Source of the DNA: Endothia cerciana
Lineage: Eukaryota; Ascomycota; Sordariomycetes; Diaporthales; Cryphonectriaceae
DNA: 64,000 bases
NCBI GenBank assembly: GCA_026119935.1
Contig: JALRMH010000041.1
Span: forward strand, 1 to 64,000
Reading direction: 5' to 3'
The notes beneath the pieces were generated by a model that ran no database searches, was not told the origin of the DNA, and saw only the letters and a program-made list of their open reading frames with translations. Each line of letters starts with the position of its first letter. Position 1 is the stretch's first letter. The position numbers and the translations under genes were made by a program. Positions 1-10,450 of this stretch are shown piece after piece.

Positions 1-851
1 CCCCCTGAGCCACCCCGCCTTGGTGGGCCTACCAATTTAATGTGTTTCATGTGGGTGTTTCAGTCCGCCCCCCAGAACCACTCGCTCAGGCCCTGCCCCC
101 CCCCCCCCCCCCCCGTCAGTCATATTCAACATCCTCCATTCACTACATCCACATCCACAATTTCATGTCCAATCCCAGCAGGCACCGGTGCCGAGCACAT
201 CCGCCCGAGATTACGCCTCGAGCCCTCCCCCCTTCAGCAGGGAACAGACACCTGACCACACACCGGGGGGGCGGGGGGAGGCAGGGCGCTGGCTGACACT
301 GACTGGCACGGGCACTGCCTCACCCCTGTCCCATCTCTCGCCTACCAACATTTTCCCATCTACAGGGCACCGCGCCGCTGTACCATTTCCGGCCTGGGGT
401 GGGCAGTCCTATGTACAGTGGTGCTTCGGGCTCTGCCCTCTGTGGATATGCCCAACTGCAGCCGCTGTTCCTCACGCCCAAAAGAAGAGTGCATCCTCCA
501 CCCACACATCCATCCCCTTCCCAAATCCTGACCCGCTTCCCTCCCGCTCCTCCGAACCTCCCCTGGCAGAGTTGCTGCTTTCTTCTCCTCGAACACCAAG
601 CGCGCCTGTTCTTCTTTAACTAGCGGCCTCTCTACCCAGCGCTGCGTCATCACTTCTTGTCCCTCCTTTACACCACATCTCCCCTTATCACCTCCCTGTC
701 TGGTTGATTTATTCCCTGCTTCTGTGTGAATATGTGCCGTCTGTGTTGTTGTGGTTGTTGTTGTTGTTGTTGAGGTCTCCGTCCTACATCCCGCAACACT
801 CTTTCCGAACCGAGGAGGACGAGGAGGACGAGGAGGAGGACAAGGAGCACC

Positions 852-890
<39 letters not shown>

Positions 891-1060
891 TCGGGGTCTC
901 GTGTCACACCGGCGTGTCACTTCACTTCACTTCACTTCACTTCACTTCCCTTCCCTTCCATGCTCCTCGTCACACGCACACCCGCACAACCCCCGTCCCC
1001 AAGGCCTACAGCGGCCCATCTCGATAACCATCCGTCGCGGCCCCCGACACACTTGCTAAC
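1..1060. other. Intergenic region and 5' leader of the calcium exchanger gene
   Basis: No gene is supported here. The stretch is low-complexity: a run of about 19 C at 96-114, a (GTT)n-like tract near 750-771, GA-rich triplets at 815-845, thirteen ACG units at 852-890, and a TTCAC pentamer array at about 916-948. Every long open frame in it is produced by these repeats. The last few hundred bases are presumably promoter and 5' UTR of the gene starting at 1061. Confidence 0.7.
852..890. repeat. (ACG)13 trinucleotide microsatellite
   Basis: Thirteen uninterrupted ACG units lie about 170 bp upstream of the calcium exchanger ATG, followed by a TTCAC pentamer array at 916-948. Both lie in the probable promoter or 5' leader, so length changes could affect expression; that effect is inference. 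Confidence 0.9.
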
Positions 1061-2936
1061 ATGGAGCGCGTCAACTCAGTCAACGCTTTCCAGATAAAGC
1101 GACAGGCACACGCTGTCAGCCGGAGCGACCGTTGGAATCCCTTCCGCCATGTCTGGGCCAAGGGACACGAGCGCAGCCAGACCTGGGATCCTGAGGCGCA
1201 GAGGGCCATCGTAAATACGGAGGCCGACGACGACGAGGCCGGCTCGCCCATAGAACAGACCCAGACCGCACCCGCCGGCTCGTACAGGGGTTTCGGCGCC
1301 GAAGACGAGACTGGCAGGACGAGCAAGGACGATGGCTTCCCGGCCGAGCGGACCGAGAGCAGCGGTGACACCCAGATACCGTCGCAGGCCACAGGTGACT
1401 CGTCTGGTGTGCATGCCGGCGGTCTGCGCAGGAGGGGCGACAAGGATCTGTCCACACCAAAGTCCAGTGAGGAGGGCGGCAAGGAGAAGAAGCCAAAGAA
1501 GGAGCGCCGCCTGTTCAAGAACGTGCAGCCCAAGGAGCCCTTCACCGTCGCAAACCAGCTCCAGCGGACCCTGTTGAACTCCTGGATCAACGTCCTGCTG
1601 GTGGCTGCCCCGGTAGGTATCGCCCTGGGCGTGATACCCAACATGAACCAGTACGCCATTTTCGTCGTCAACTTCGTCGCCATCATACCCCTGGCGGCAA
1701 TGTTGAGCTATGCGACCGAGGAGATCGCACTGCGCACTGGCGAGACCCTGGGAGGGCTCATGAACGCATCATTCGGGTGAGTCATATGATGTGATGAAAC
1801 CCCCTCCACTGGAGTCGGCCCTGACTAACAGGCGCAGAAATGCCGTCGAGTTGATCGTGGCCATCATTGCCCTGATGAAGAATGAGATTGTCATCGTCCA
1901 GACGTCGCTGATTGGCAGTATCCTGTCCAACCTGCTGCTTGTCATGGGCATGTGCTTCTTCTTCGGCGGCCTGCGGAGACAGGAGCAGTTCTTCAACACC
2001 ACCGTCGCGCAGACGGCGGCTTCCCTGCTGGCCCTGGCCATCGCGGGAATCATCATCCCGACCGTCTTTGACCAGCAGACGAACCTGAGCGATTTCCCCA
2101 CCGCCGAGCTTTCTCGCGGAACCGCCGTGATCCTGCTCGTGGTGTACGCCGCGTACCTCTACTTCCAGCTCAAGACGCATCATAGCGTCTTCTCCCAGGA
2201 GAGCCAGAAGGTCCCCATGCGGCCCAGGAAGCACGACATCGGAACTCACGCCATAAAGCAGGGCATGGTCAAGCCCGCCGGCCTGATCAGCCTCCCGGGC
2301 AGGAATGACGAGGGCGGCAGCAACAACGAGAAGCTGCAGAAGATGCTGAACGAGAACCCCTCGGGCCACGAGGACGACGAGGACGAGGCGGAGGACCCGC
2401 AGCTCTCCTTCCCGGTTGCTATGGGCACACTGATCGGCTCCACGGTCCTGATCGCGTTCTGCGCCGAGTACCTCGTGGACAGCATCAACTACGTCACGAC
2501 CTCGGGAAACATCAGCCAGGAGTTCCTCGGCCTGATCCTGCTGCCCATTGTCGGGAATGCCGCCGAGCACGCTACGGCTGTCACCGTCGCCATCAAGGAC
2601 AAGATGGACCTGGCGATTGGTGTTGCCGTCGGATCCAGCATGCAGGTCGCCCTGTTTATCATCCCGCTTCTCGTCATCGTCGGCTGGGGGATGGGCATGG
2701 ACGATATGAATCTCAGCTTCGACATCTTCCAGGTCGCCATCCTCTTCGTCTCCGTCCTGCTGGTGAATTATCTCATCGGCGACGGCAAGAGCCATTGGCT
2801 GGAGGGGATGCTGCTGATGTGCCTCTACTTGATAATAGCGACGTGCTCATGGTGTAAGTCTCACAACGGCGCAGAGGCGTCCCTGGGTTAAGCTAACAAG
2901 ACCCTAGTCTACCCCGTCACGGGGGCCGCCGCGTAG
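1061..2936 (+). CDS. VCX1: Vacuolar Ca2+/H+ exchanger (CAX family)
   Basis: Exons are 1061-1776, 1838-2853 and 2908-2936, giving 586 aa. It exchanges cytosolic Ca2+ for protons across the vacuolar membrane. Both signature repeats of the CaCA superfamily are visible: GNAVELIVAIIAL (about residue 239, formed exactly across intron 1) and GNAAEHATAVTVAIKDK (about residue 477). An acidic loop rich in D/E near residue 415 separates the two halves, as in fungal and plant CAX proteins. The first 180 residues are hydrophilic and charged, an N-terminal extension common in filamentous fungi and often regulatory. Intron 1 begins GTGAGT and intron 2 begins GTAAGT. The last exon is only 29 nt and completes the family-typical C-terminus SWFYP. 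The ATG at 1061 is the first in frame. Function is known from the family; vacuolar location is inferred. Confidence 0.95.
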
Positions 2937-4540
2937 TCGGACCACGCCGAGCCCTTTTCTTTGTGTGATTGTCCAAGCACAGAGATATGATAGCGAAAAA
3001 CAAAGATACGATATTGTGTAATACTACTGTACCTATAACTGCTCGGAGCTTCAGCCGCATTCGACTGCCCACCCCGTATCTGGCCAGCCGGTTCAGTTAC
3101 CTTACGACTTTGCCTTTGAATCCTGCGACGCCTGGGAACAGCACATACATACCCTCTGGAGCTGACAAATGTCGATACACGCGGCCGACTGGTCTATCTT
3201 CCGCAGCTGAATACGTCTAGACTGGGGTCCTATATTGGTCCGACATGTTCCCCGTTCTAGGGAACGCCTTTCGGCAGGATTATGGCGTCTATTCACGAAA
3301 CCTTCCAGTTCTTTTTCTTTGGCGTTGCCGCGCGCCTCGTCCGGTCCCTCGGGGCAAATGCTAGTCGTTGCTTGGACCGAATTTTCGTCTTTCAGAGTGT
3401 TTTTTTCTTCTTCTTCTTCTTCTTTCTTCTTCTTTTCTCCTTCTTCTTCCGGGCATACATACAATTCATGAAGGGGCCGCCTTGGGATTAAGAAGAAGAG
3501 GGGCGAGACGAGGGGTCTCATCTGCTCGGAGGCTGACCGACAGTAGGGAGAAGTGCTCCCGCGCGAGGTGAGCCCTCCGGACGAGGCAAGAGACCGAGCT
3601 CCGTTGTAGGTTGGCTGTGGAGCGAGGAGCGGATGGGGACTGTGAGGAAGCCTTTGGTGGTGGGAGGAAAGTAAGCAAAAAGTGATGCGAGGCGAGTGTT
3701 GCCGATGGTCTGGATGCTCTCGACATCTCCGGTCCCATCTGTGCAAGAGTGTTTGTGGGAGGGGTGGGGGGAGCAGGCCCGTGTGCGGGAACGAGTCACC
3801 TGAAGAAGATGCGACGGCTGTAAAACGAGGGGAGGACTGGTGAGCATCTACTACAATTACTAGGCAGGGTAACATAGAGGAAAACGACTTTCATAATGAC
3901 TTCAGCAGACCCGCCCCTCTTACCGTTTGTGCGAACAGGTGCATAATAGCAAACGGCCCGTGTGAGGAGGGTATTTTATGGTTGGGGGGAGCCGACGAAC
4001 GCGTCATTCCCTTTAAGAGAGCGGTGCACATTATAAAATAAAAAAAAAGAACCCCCGCCCCCCCCCCCCCCAAAAAAAAAACCCCGCGGCGAGTCGGCCT
4101 CGCAATGGAGGACGTGGCCCCCTTCACCCTCCCAAGAAAGGGGAAAAAAAAACCACCCCAAAAAACCACCAAAGTTTAAGGGGAAGGAAGATTCATGTTT
4201 ATAATCTTAACCACGGTGGGAAAACCACGGTGAGCCTGAGTCCACGTTCCCCAAGATCCAAAAACCCGTATTTCTTTCTAAAAAGCAATGCCCCGCGCCC
4301 CGATTCCTATATGGATGGATGGATGGATGGATGTTATCTCTCCGGTCCGGTCCGCAAGGCAGACCGGGGGAGCCACGAGGAGTTTGATGCCCACGTGAGA
4401 AACAGACATTGTTTGGTCTCTCAAGTGATGGTGAGACGGCCCCTTCCCGAGAGGACACCCGGGGGGGGGGGGGGAAGAGAGAGGGTTACAAATATATACA
4501 TACATATATATACATAAGGGAGACGGGGACTTTGGGGGGG
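2937..4540. other. Intergenic region between convergent genes
   Basis: I see no supportable gene. It holds the 3' ends of the calcium exchanger and MATE genes plus low-complexity DNA: TTC-rich runs at about 3400-3445, a C-run/A-run block at about 4056-4083, five GGAT units at 4311-4331, and a G run near 4460. Open frames here are short and repeat-driven. Confidence 0.6.
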
Positions 4541-6820
4541 TTAGGCATTCGCGTTGCGGCGCTCGGCATCCTTCACAGACTTGTCCCAGTCTGAACGGTA
4601 GAGGTAGAGGAACTCGACGGTTGATACACTGTAGTCGGGTCAAAGGGGTCAGCAGGTCACGGGTCCCAGGGACGCACAGCTACATGGGCCTTCCCCGGTC
4701 CCCACATCGGTTGTATGAGAGAGGCGTGCCCCAGGTGTGGCCCGGGGGGGGGGGGGAGAAAAGAGGGGGCGGAGGGGACTCACAGCGCCAGCCCGACGCT
4801 GACCCCGAACCACAGCCCGTACAGCTTCCAGCCCAGGCCGAAGGCGGTGCCGAAGGCCAGCGGCAGGGCGACGACGTAGTAGCAGGCGAGGTTGGCGTAG
4901 CCGCCGAACTCCTGCTTGCCGGTGCCGCGCAGCAGGCCGTGGCTGATGGCGGCGAGGCAGTCGACGAACTGCATGACGGCGCAGACGGGCATGACGGCGG
5001 CGACGAGGCGGGTGACGTCCGGGTCGGAGGTGAAGAGGAAGGCGAGCCGGTGCCGCAGGGTGGCGAGGAGGGTGACGTTGAGGATGCCGACGGCGACGCC
5101 GGCCCAGAAGGCGACGCGGGCGCAGGTCCGGGCGGCGTCGACCAGGCCCGCGCCGATGAGGTTGGCGACGCGGGTGGAGGAGGCGATGGCGATGGGGAAG
5201 GGGATCTGGAAGGTCGTGGAGGTGATGGTCATGAGGATGGACTGCGTGGCCAGGTACTCGCTGCCGAGGCGGCCCGTGGCGAGGGTCAGGACCTCGAAGG
5301 CGAACCACTCGGCCTCGACCATGATCATGCCCGGGATGCTCAGCCGGACCATGGGCCCCCAGTTGCTCAGGGCGCGGCGGCTGAGCCCGCCCCAGCACTG
5401 GCGGCCGTCGACGAAGTAGACGTAGGCGGCGAGCAGGGCGGGCAGGAGGTTCTGCGTGATGACGACGGACCAGGGGGCGCCGACGAAGCCCCAGCCGAGG
5501 CGCCAGACGAAGAGCCAGTTGAGGAGGACGTTGAGCGGGGCGGCGACGAGCAGGACGTAGGTGGTGGCCTGGAAGAGGCCCTGGGCCTGCACGAAGCGCT
5601 TGCCGCCCTCGAAGGCGATGAAGGCGGGGACGCCGAGGAGGTAGATGCGGAGGTAGTCGCCCGCCAGCTCGGCGGTGCGGCGCTCGGGGATCAGGCGGGC
5701 GAGGATCTCGGTCGCGTTGAGCCAGACTGCGATGAGCGGGAGGAAGAGCAGCAGGAGGAAGCAGACCATGCGCTGGATCTGCAGGCCGACGAGGTGCTTG
5801 TGGCCCGAACCGTAGGCCTGCGCGCAGAGGGTGTCGAGGGACGTCGCGAGCCCCTGGAAGGGGGCGGAGCAGGTGATGTTGGCCGTCATGGTGGCCACTG
5901 GGATTTATCACCTCGTGAGCCTAATATACATACATATTTATATGTATATGTCCAAAGTTGGGGTGTGTGGGGGGGGGGGGGGGATATCGAGAGAGATCAG
6001 ACCTACAACTGATGGCGCCCAGCTCGATCTTGCCAATGTGCCCGACGGCAAAGATGCTCGCCACGTTGATCGAGTACTGCAGCAGGAAGGTGATGATGAG
6101 CGACCTCGAGTACACCGCGATCGTCTTGGCCTCCCGCTGCCACGTCGTCCTGATGTGGCCCGCGGAGACCGCCGCCTCCCACTGCTCGCTCAGCTCCCCG
6201 CCGGCGATGGACGCCTCGAGCCCGTCGCCGCCGCCGCCGCCGCCGCCACCCGCACCCCCGAGCAGGGGCGTCTGCTCCGAGGCCACCCGCGGCAGCGGCG
6301 CGGCAAGCTGCTCCTCCTCGTCCTCGGGCCCGAGCGGGACCTTGGTCGAGAAGAGCCTCCTGTACAGGCGGCGGAGGACCGTCTCGTGCCCCGGCAAGGG
6401 GTGCTTGGGGGGCAGGATGTGGTTGTCCCGCAGCAGGCTCAGCTCCTCGTTCCGCGACTGCGCCCACTCGCCGCGCGTGAGGACGGGCTCGTCGAAGGGC
6501 CGGGGCCCGATGACGGGGCGGGTGGTGCCGTACGCCACGCCGCTGGGCCGCCTGTACATGACGACGGGCTCGTCCCCGCCGCCGCCGCCCGCCGCGGCGG
6601 GGGGGAAGAAGTCGATGTCCGAGGCGTCGTCGTCGAAGGGCGTCTCGCCGTCCTCCCGGTCCGAGTCCTCGGCGATGTCGCGGGCCAGGGCCTCCTGGGC
6701 GATGGGGGAGCCGGGCCGGAAGGAGGCGGCGAGGGAGGAGGCGAGCTGGTCGCGGACGGAGGCGGCGGGGGACCTCGCCCTCCTGCGGGCGGAGATGGAC
6801 CTGGGCCTGCTCCCGGACAT
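4541..6820 (-). CDS. MATE-family multidrug/H+ antiporter
   Basis: Minus-strand exons are 6820-6007, 5897-4784 and 4628-4541 (671 aa). The MATE (MatE, PF01554) core begins near residue 225 with QYSINVASIFAVGHIGKIEL and continues across intron 1 as GAISLATMTANITCSAPFQG. It then runs through about 12 hydrophobic segments, including LATSLDTLCAQAYGSG, to LYRSDWDKSVKDAERRNANA at the C-terminus, a typical fungal MATE ending. The first 220 residues are a hydrophilic, acidic, serine-rich cytosolic tail. It belongs to the same group as yeast ERC1 and YDR338C and probably exports cationic or organic compounds at the plasma or vacuolar membrane. The substrate cannot be read from sequence. Intron 1 contains a TA-rich stretch and a long C/G run. 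Without the third exon the protein would end early at GLAL, so a simple ORF call truncates it. Confidence 0.93.
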
Positions 6821-7090
6821 CTTTTTTTTAAAAATGTTTTTTTTTCTTTTTCTTTTTCTTTCTTTTCTCTTTCCCTTCCTTCTCCCCTTCCTGCTGGTCC
6901 TGAAGTTGTCGTTGCCGTTCTTCTTCTGCTTCTTCTTCTTCTTCTTCCTCCTGACAGAAGGCGGTTGCGTCTCCTCTTCACAAGTTGGCTTATATCAGGC
7001 CGGGCACTTCTCCCGTCACCCTCTTGAATCTTTCTTTCTTCTTTCCTTCCCTTCTTCCCCTGTCCCCTCCTATCTCGCCACCGAGGGGAG

Positions 7091-7095
<5 letters not shown>

Positions 7096-7131
<36 letters not shown>
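7096..7131. repeat. (AT)18 dinucleotide microsatellite
   Basis: An uninterrupted AT run, self-complementary and able to form a cruciform, about 280 bp upstream of the MATE start codon. Confidence 0.92.
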
Positions 7132-7134
<3 letters not shown>

Positions 7135-7443
7135 AGAGGTAGTAAGGGTGCGTGCTTGAGACTAGCAGGACACACCAGATGCGGAGGATTGACTCGAGCA
7201 AGTGCGCAATGGTCACACAGACGACAGAAGAAGGAGAAGAAAAAGGCGTGGTGGAGTCACGATCACTCAGTTGATATATAAAAGAGACCAAAAACAACTG
7301 AGGTCTAACTTGTGAGACCATATGCGTGCATGCATGCATACATACATACATACATACATGGGGAATCAGCCGGCGAGGTGAGAGATAGGCAAAATAGGAG
7401 AGGGAGAATGGCGGATGACACTTCCGTTGCCGTAAGCGTGTGG

Positions 7444-7488
<45 letters not shown>

Positions 7489-7499
7489 CACACACACAC
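7444..7499. repeat. (AGCC)n tetranucleotide array followed by (CA)n
   Basis: About eleven AGCC units followed directly by about six CA units in the spacer upstream of the MATE gene. On the minus strand it reads as a Gly-Trp-Leu-Ala peptide repeat, the source of spurious ORFs. Confidence 0.9.
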
Positions 7500-9073
7500 C
7501 AAAACCATGCCGTACTCTGAACCCACCTGAGAGGAAGAGGGAAGAGGGGAGAGGGAGAAAGAGGGATTACCTAGGACCCTGACCAGCCGGCCGAGAAGAG
7601 AAGTATGCAGCGCTAATGGGGGAGCACTAGTCCCCCACCCCATTGAAGGAGAAAAGGGGAAGGGAAAAAAAAAAAAAAAGGAAAAAAAAAAAAAAAAAGG
7701 TGGGATGGGGGTGAGTGAGCCCCCCCCTCCGTGGCGGACTGGCCGTGTCTCGCCAAGCGCCAAGCGCTGTGAGGTCGTTGCGCTGCCGGTGCCCTATGCC
7801 ATCCACATGCCGTGTATGTTTTCGTGCCGTGCCCTCCCCGTGCCCTCCCCGTGCCCTCCCCAGCCAAGAATTGACCTCGTTGTGGCGGTAGGTAACACCT
7901 GACACCCCGTTGCTCCTGCGAGGGGTTCTGCGGCATCCATGAGCGATGCCGGAAGTGTGGACGACGTGATATGTTGAGGAACGGGCCCAGGGGGGATCAG
8001 GGCGTCAGGGACGGACTGGTGAGGGTGGGCAGATTCTCGAGGAGACCGGGTCGTCGGGCGCGGCACGGCGCGGCATGGGAAGACCTCGTGGGAGGAGGGG
8101 CCTATAACGGCGCCTCGCCTCAGGACAGGCCCTGTCTAGACATCTGACATTCCACCCGCCCAACCCCACGACCATCCCCCCCCCCTTAAGCTCTGCCCAC
8201 GGAAAAAGCACGCAATCCGCGGTACTCACACCAATTGACCAACCGGAGGGCCCCAGCCCTTGCCAGAACGTCCCAGAGAGGTAATCGAGGCACGGGTGAC
8301 ATCACCTCGTCATTCCGCCGTTCAGCCTTATAAGTCCCCATTACCGTCCTCGAGGGGCCAATCTGGGGGGTGGAGGGTGGGGGTGGGGTCTATCACAAGA
8401 ATCACCATCAACACACACACACACACACACTCACACTCACACTTATCGTCGTCGAGACCCGGGAGGGGGGGAGATGGGACATATCCGGTTGACCCACACA
8501 AGAAAACAGACACAGAGAGAGAGGGAGAGAGGGAGAGAGAGAGCCCTGCATCGACAAGGAAAGATGGTCCGGGAAAAAAGAACGGTCGAGACAAAGCCCG
8601 ACCGACACCCGGCCGAAGCCCGCAGCGTCACGGTATCCTACCCCGGCAGCGAGCCAGCGCACAGAGTATAGGACACGCACGGGGAACGGGGCGTCACTGG
8701 CGCAGCGGGATATCTCCCGCCTCGCCCTCCTCCTCCTCGGTCGCTTTTATCTTTATACGCTCCAGCCGTGCGCCTCGCCGTTGTCTGACCATCTCCACGC
8801 CCGATCCCTGGAGAGACACAGCCCGCCCGTCCATCCGCTTCTGGAGTCCTCTCTTACCTCAGATATCTAAACAAAGCAGCGAACGGGGTCCTCCTCCCGG
8901 GCCTGGGGGACAGGCCGCCGTCGGGGCTCTGCACTTAAGGTTGTCGATCCGTACCGACTCATCTCTTGAGGCCTACTGTCCCCCATCCTCTGCCCTGAAC
9001 CTCCCCTCCGCCTGGAGAACACCAGGAAAGAATATACCATCGCCGAGCTGGGTCCACCCTCCAGCAAGCCAGG

Positions 9074-9806
9074 ATGAACGAGATCCGTGACGAGGAGGAC
9101 GGCACATTCCACGCCGTGAGCTGCTGTGCCCCCCTCGCCACCAACATGCTCCGGCCCGTCGAGGTCGACGACCTGTTCGACTCGGGATACTAGTATGTTC
9201 ATGCCACCGACAGACAAAACCTCGTCTTCACCATCCTTCCTGCCCTCATCTATCCACCTTTGCCAGTCTGCCTGTCGTCTTCCATAGTATCCACCACACC
9301 CTCCACTCTCCCAACGCGAGGCAGACCTATAATGTCCCCCACCCTTCCCCCCCCCCCCGCCCCTCCCCAAATTTTTATTTATTTATTTAATTTACTTAAA
9401 ATTTTTATTTTTAACCTTCTTCTTCTTCTTCTTCTTCTCAAAAGCGGCGACACCTACGACGAGTCCCCCCTCTGCGGCACCGCCGCCCCCTTCTTCCACT
9501 GGCCCTTCTTCGGGCCCCTCCTCTTCGAGAACCAGACCTCGGACGCCCGCGACCACTGCGCCAACGAGCGCACCTTCCTCTCCTACCTCCGCCTCAGCAT
9601 CTACATGGCCGTCGTCTCCGTCGCCATCGTCCTGGCCTTCCACGTCAAGACCCGTCCCAGCGCCGCCGAGCTCGCCCTCGCGAGGCCCCTGGGCGTCGTC
9701 TTCTGGCTCCTGAGCGTCGCCTGCCTGCTGGTCGGGCTCGGCAACTACATACGTCAGTCTTCTCCTTCTTCCTCTTCTTTTTTTTTTTCTTTCTTTTCTT
9801 CTTTCC

Positions 9807-9868
<62 letters not shown>

Positions 9869-10197
9869 ATCTTCTTCCTCCAGTCAATAAATTCATCAGA
9901 CCTCTCCTCTCCCTACGGTGAGTCGTGAGGGGCTTGTGAGGGCTGGGGTTTTGCTGACGTGTTTATTCTTCGTCCGGATAGAGACGGTGAACAAGTACAG
10001 CCGGAAGATAGCCATCGTCCAGACGGGTGTCAAGACACAGGTCGTGAGTACTGGCCTCTCATGTCTCGTGTCTTCCACACGCAGGCGATACTGACGCTGC
10101 GTTACAGATAATGGGCTTCGTGTCTGTATGTATCTTCGCCACGTGCGCCGTCTTACTGGTCATAAATAGGTTAAGTGAGGATACCAATACCGACTAG
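9074..10197 (+). CDS. DUF202-domain small membrane protein
   Basis: Exons are 9074-9192, 9445-9752, 9982-10043 and 10108-10197, giving 192 aa. The DUF202 (PF02656, YidH-like) region begins at RDHCANERTFLSYLRLS, the family's conserved N-E-R-T-F-L-x-W/Y-x-R motif. Three hydrophobic segments follow: MAVVSVAIVLAF, LGVVFWLLSVACLLVGLGNY, and IMGFVSVCIFATCAVLLVI. Phases agree at all junctions (Y split at intron 1, Q split at intron 2, V/I at intron 3), and NYIQTVNKYSRKIAIVQTG reads smoothly across intron 2. Introns start GTATGT, GTCAGT and GTGAGT. Introns 1 and 2 carry CTT-rich and (TA)n(TG)n microsatellites. The same fold occurs in VTC polyphosphate polymerase subunits, but no SPX or VTC catalytic domain is present. 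Precise function is unknown; a role at an internal or plasma membrane is inference. Confidence 0.88.
9808..9866. repeat. (TA)n(TG)n compound microsatellite within an intron
   Basis: About fourteen TA units are followed by about fourteen TG units in intron 2 of the DUF202 gene, between the donor at 9753 and the acceptor at 9981. It lengthens this intron to 229 nt. Confidence 0.85.
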
Positions 10198-10450
10198 TCA
10201 GGGTGGTGTTTGTGGGTTGGTCTTTGGCTCCAAAAATCATCAATTCGAGTAGCATAAGCCTTTTCTTTTCCAGATCCAACCGTTTTGCCCCCCCCCCCCC
10301 CACCCTGCTTTTGTGCATGTGAGGTGGATGGTATGTACAAGGGCACCCGCGCCCGGGTCCCACGCTGTCCAGCGGACCAGCTCCCCCGTCACACACGCTC
10401 CCGAACGCCAAAGAAACTCCCCCCCCCCCCCGGCGATGCGCTGCGCCCAG

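Larger units (their letters stand above)
6821..9073. other. Divergent intergenic region rich in microsatellites
   Basis: About 2.25 kb between divergently transcribed MATE and DUF202 genes, with no supportable gene. It holds TTC/TTTC-rich tracts at 6828-7050, (AT)18 at 7096-7131, a CATA array at about 7327-7360, about eleven AGCC units at 7444-7488, two long A runs split by GG at 7665-7698, and CA and GA tracts at about 8410-8540. The 276-codon open frame at 8260-9090 is composed of such sequence and has no domain or family signal. Confidence 0.6.

Noticed and set aside
360..920. Arg-rich or Val-rich long frames around 360-920
   Set aside because: Produced by the (ACG)n and GA-rich triplet repeats in the leader of the calcium exchanger gene.
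4621..6012. 463-codon plus-strand open frame over the MATE gene
   Set aside because: Repetitive D/G/E/A composition and no motif. The opposite strand encodes a clear MATE transporter with consistent splice phases.
8260..9090. 276-codon open frame upstream of the DUF202 gene
   Set aside because: Built from CA, GA and G-rich low-complexity sequence and overlaps the start of the real DUF202 gene in another frame.
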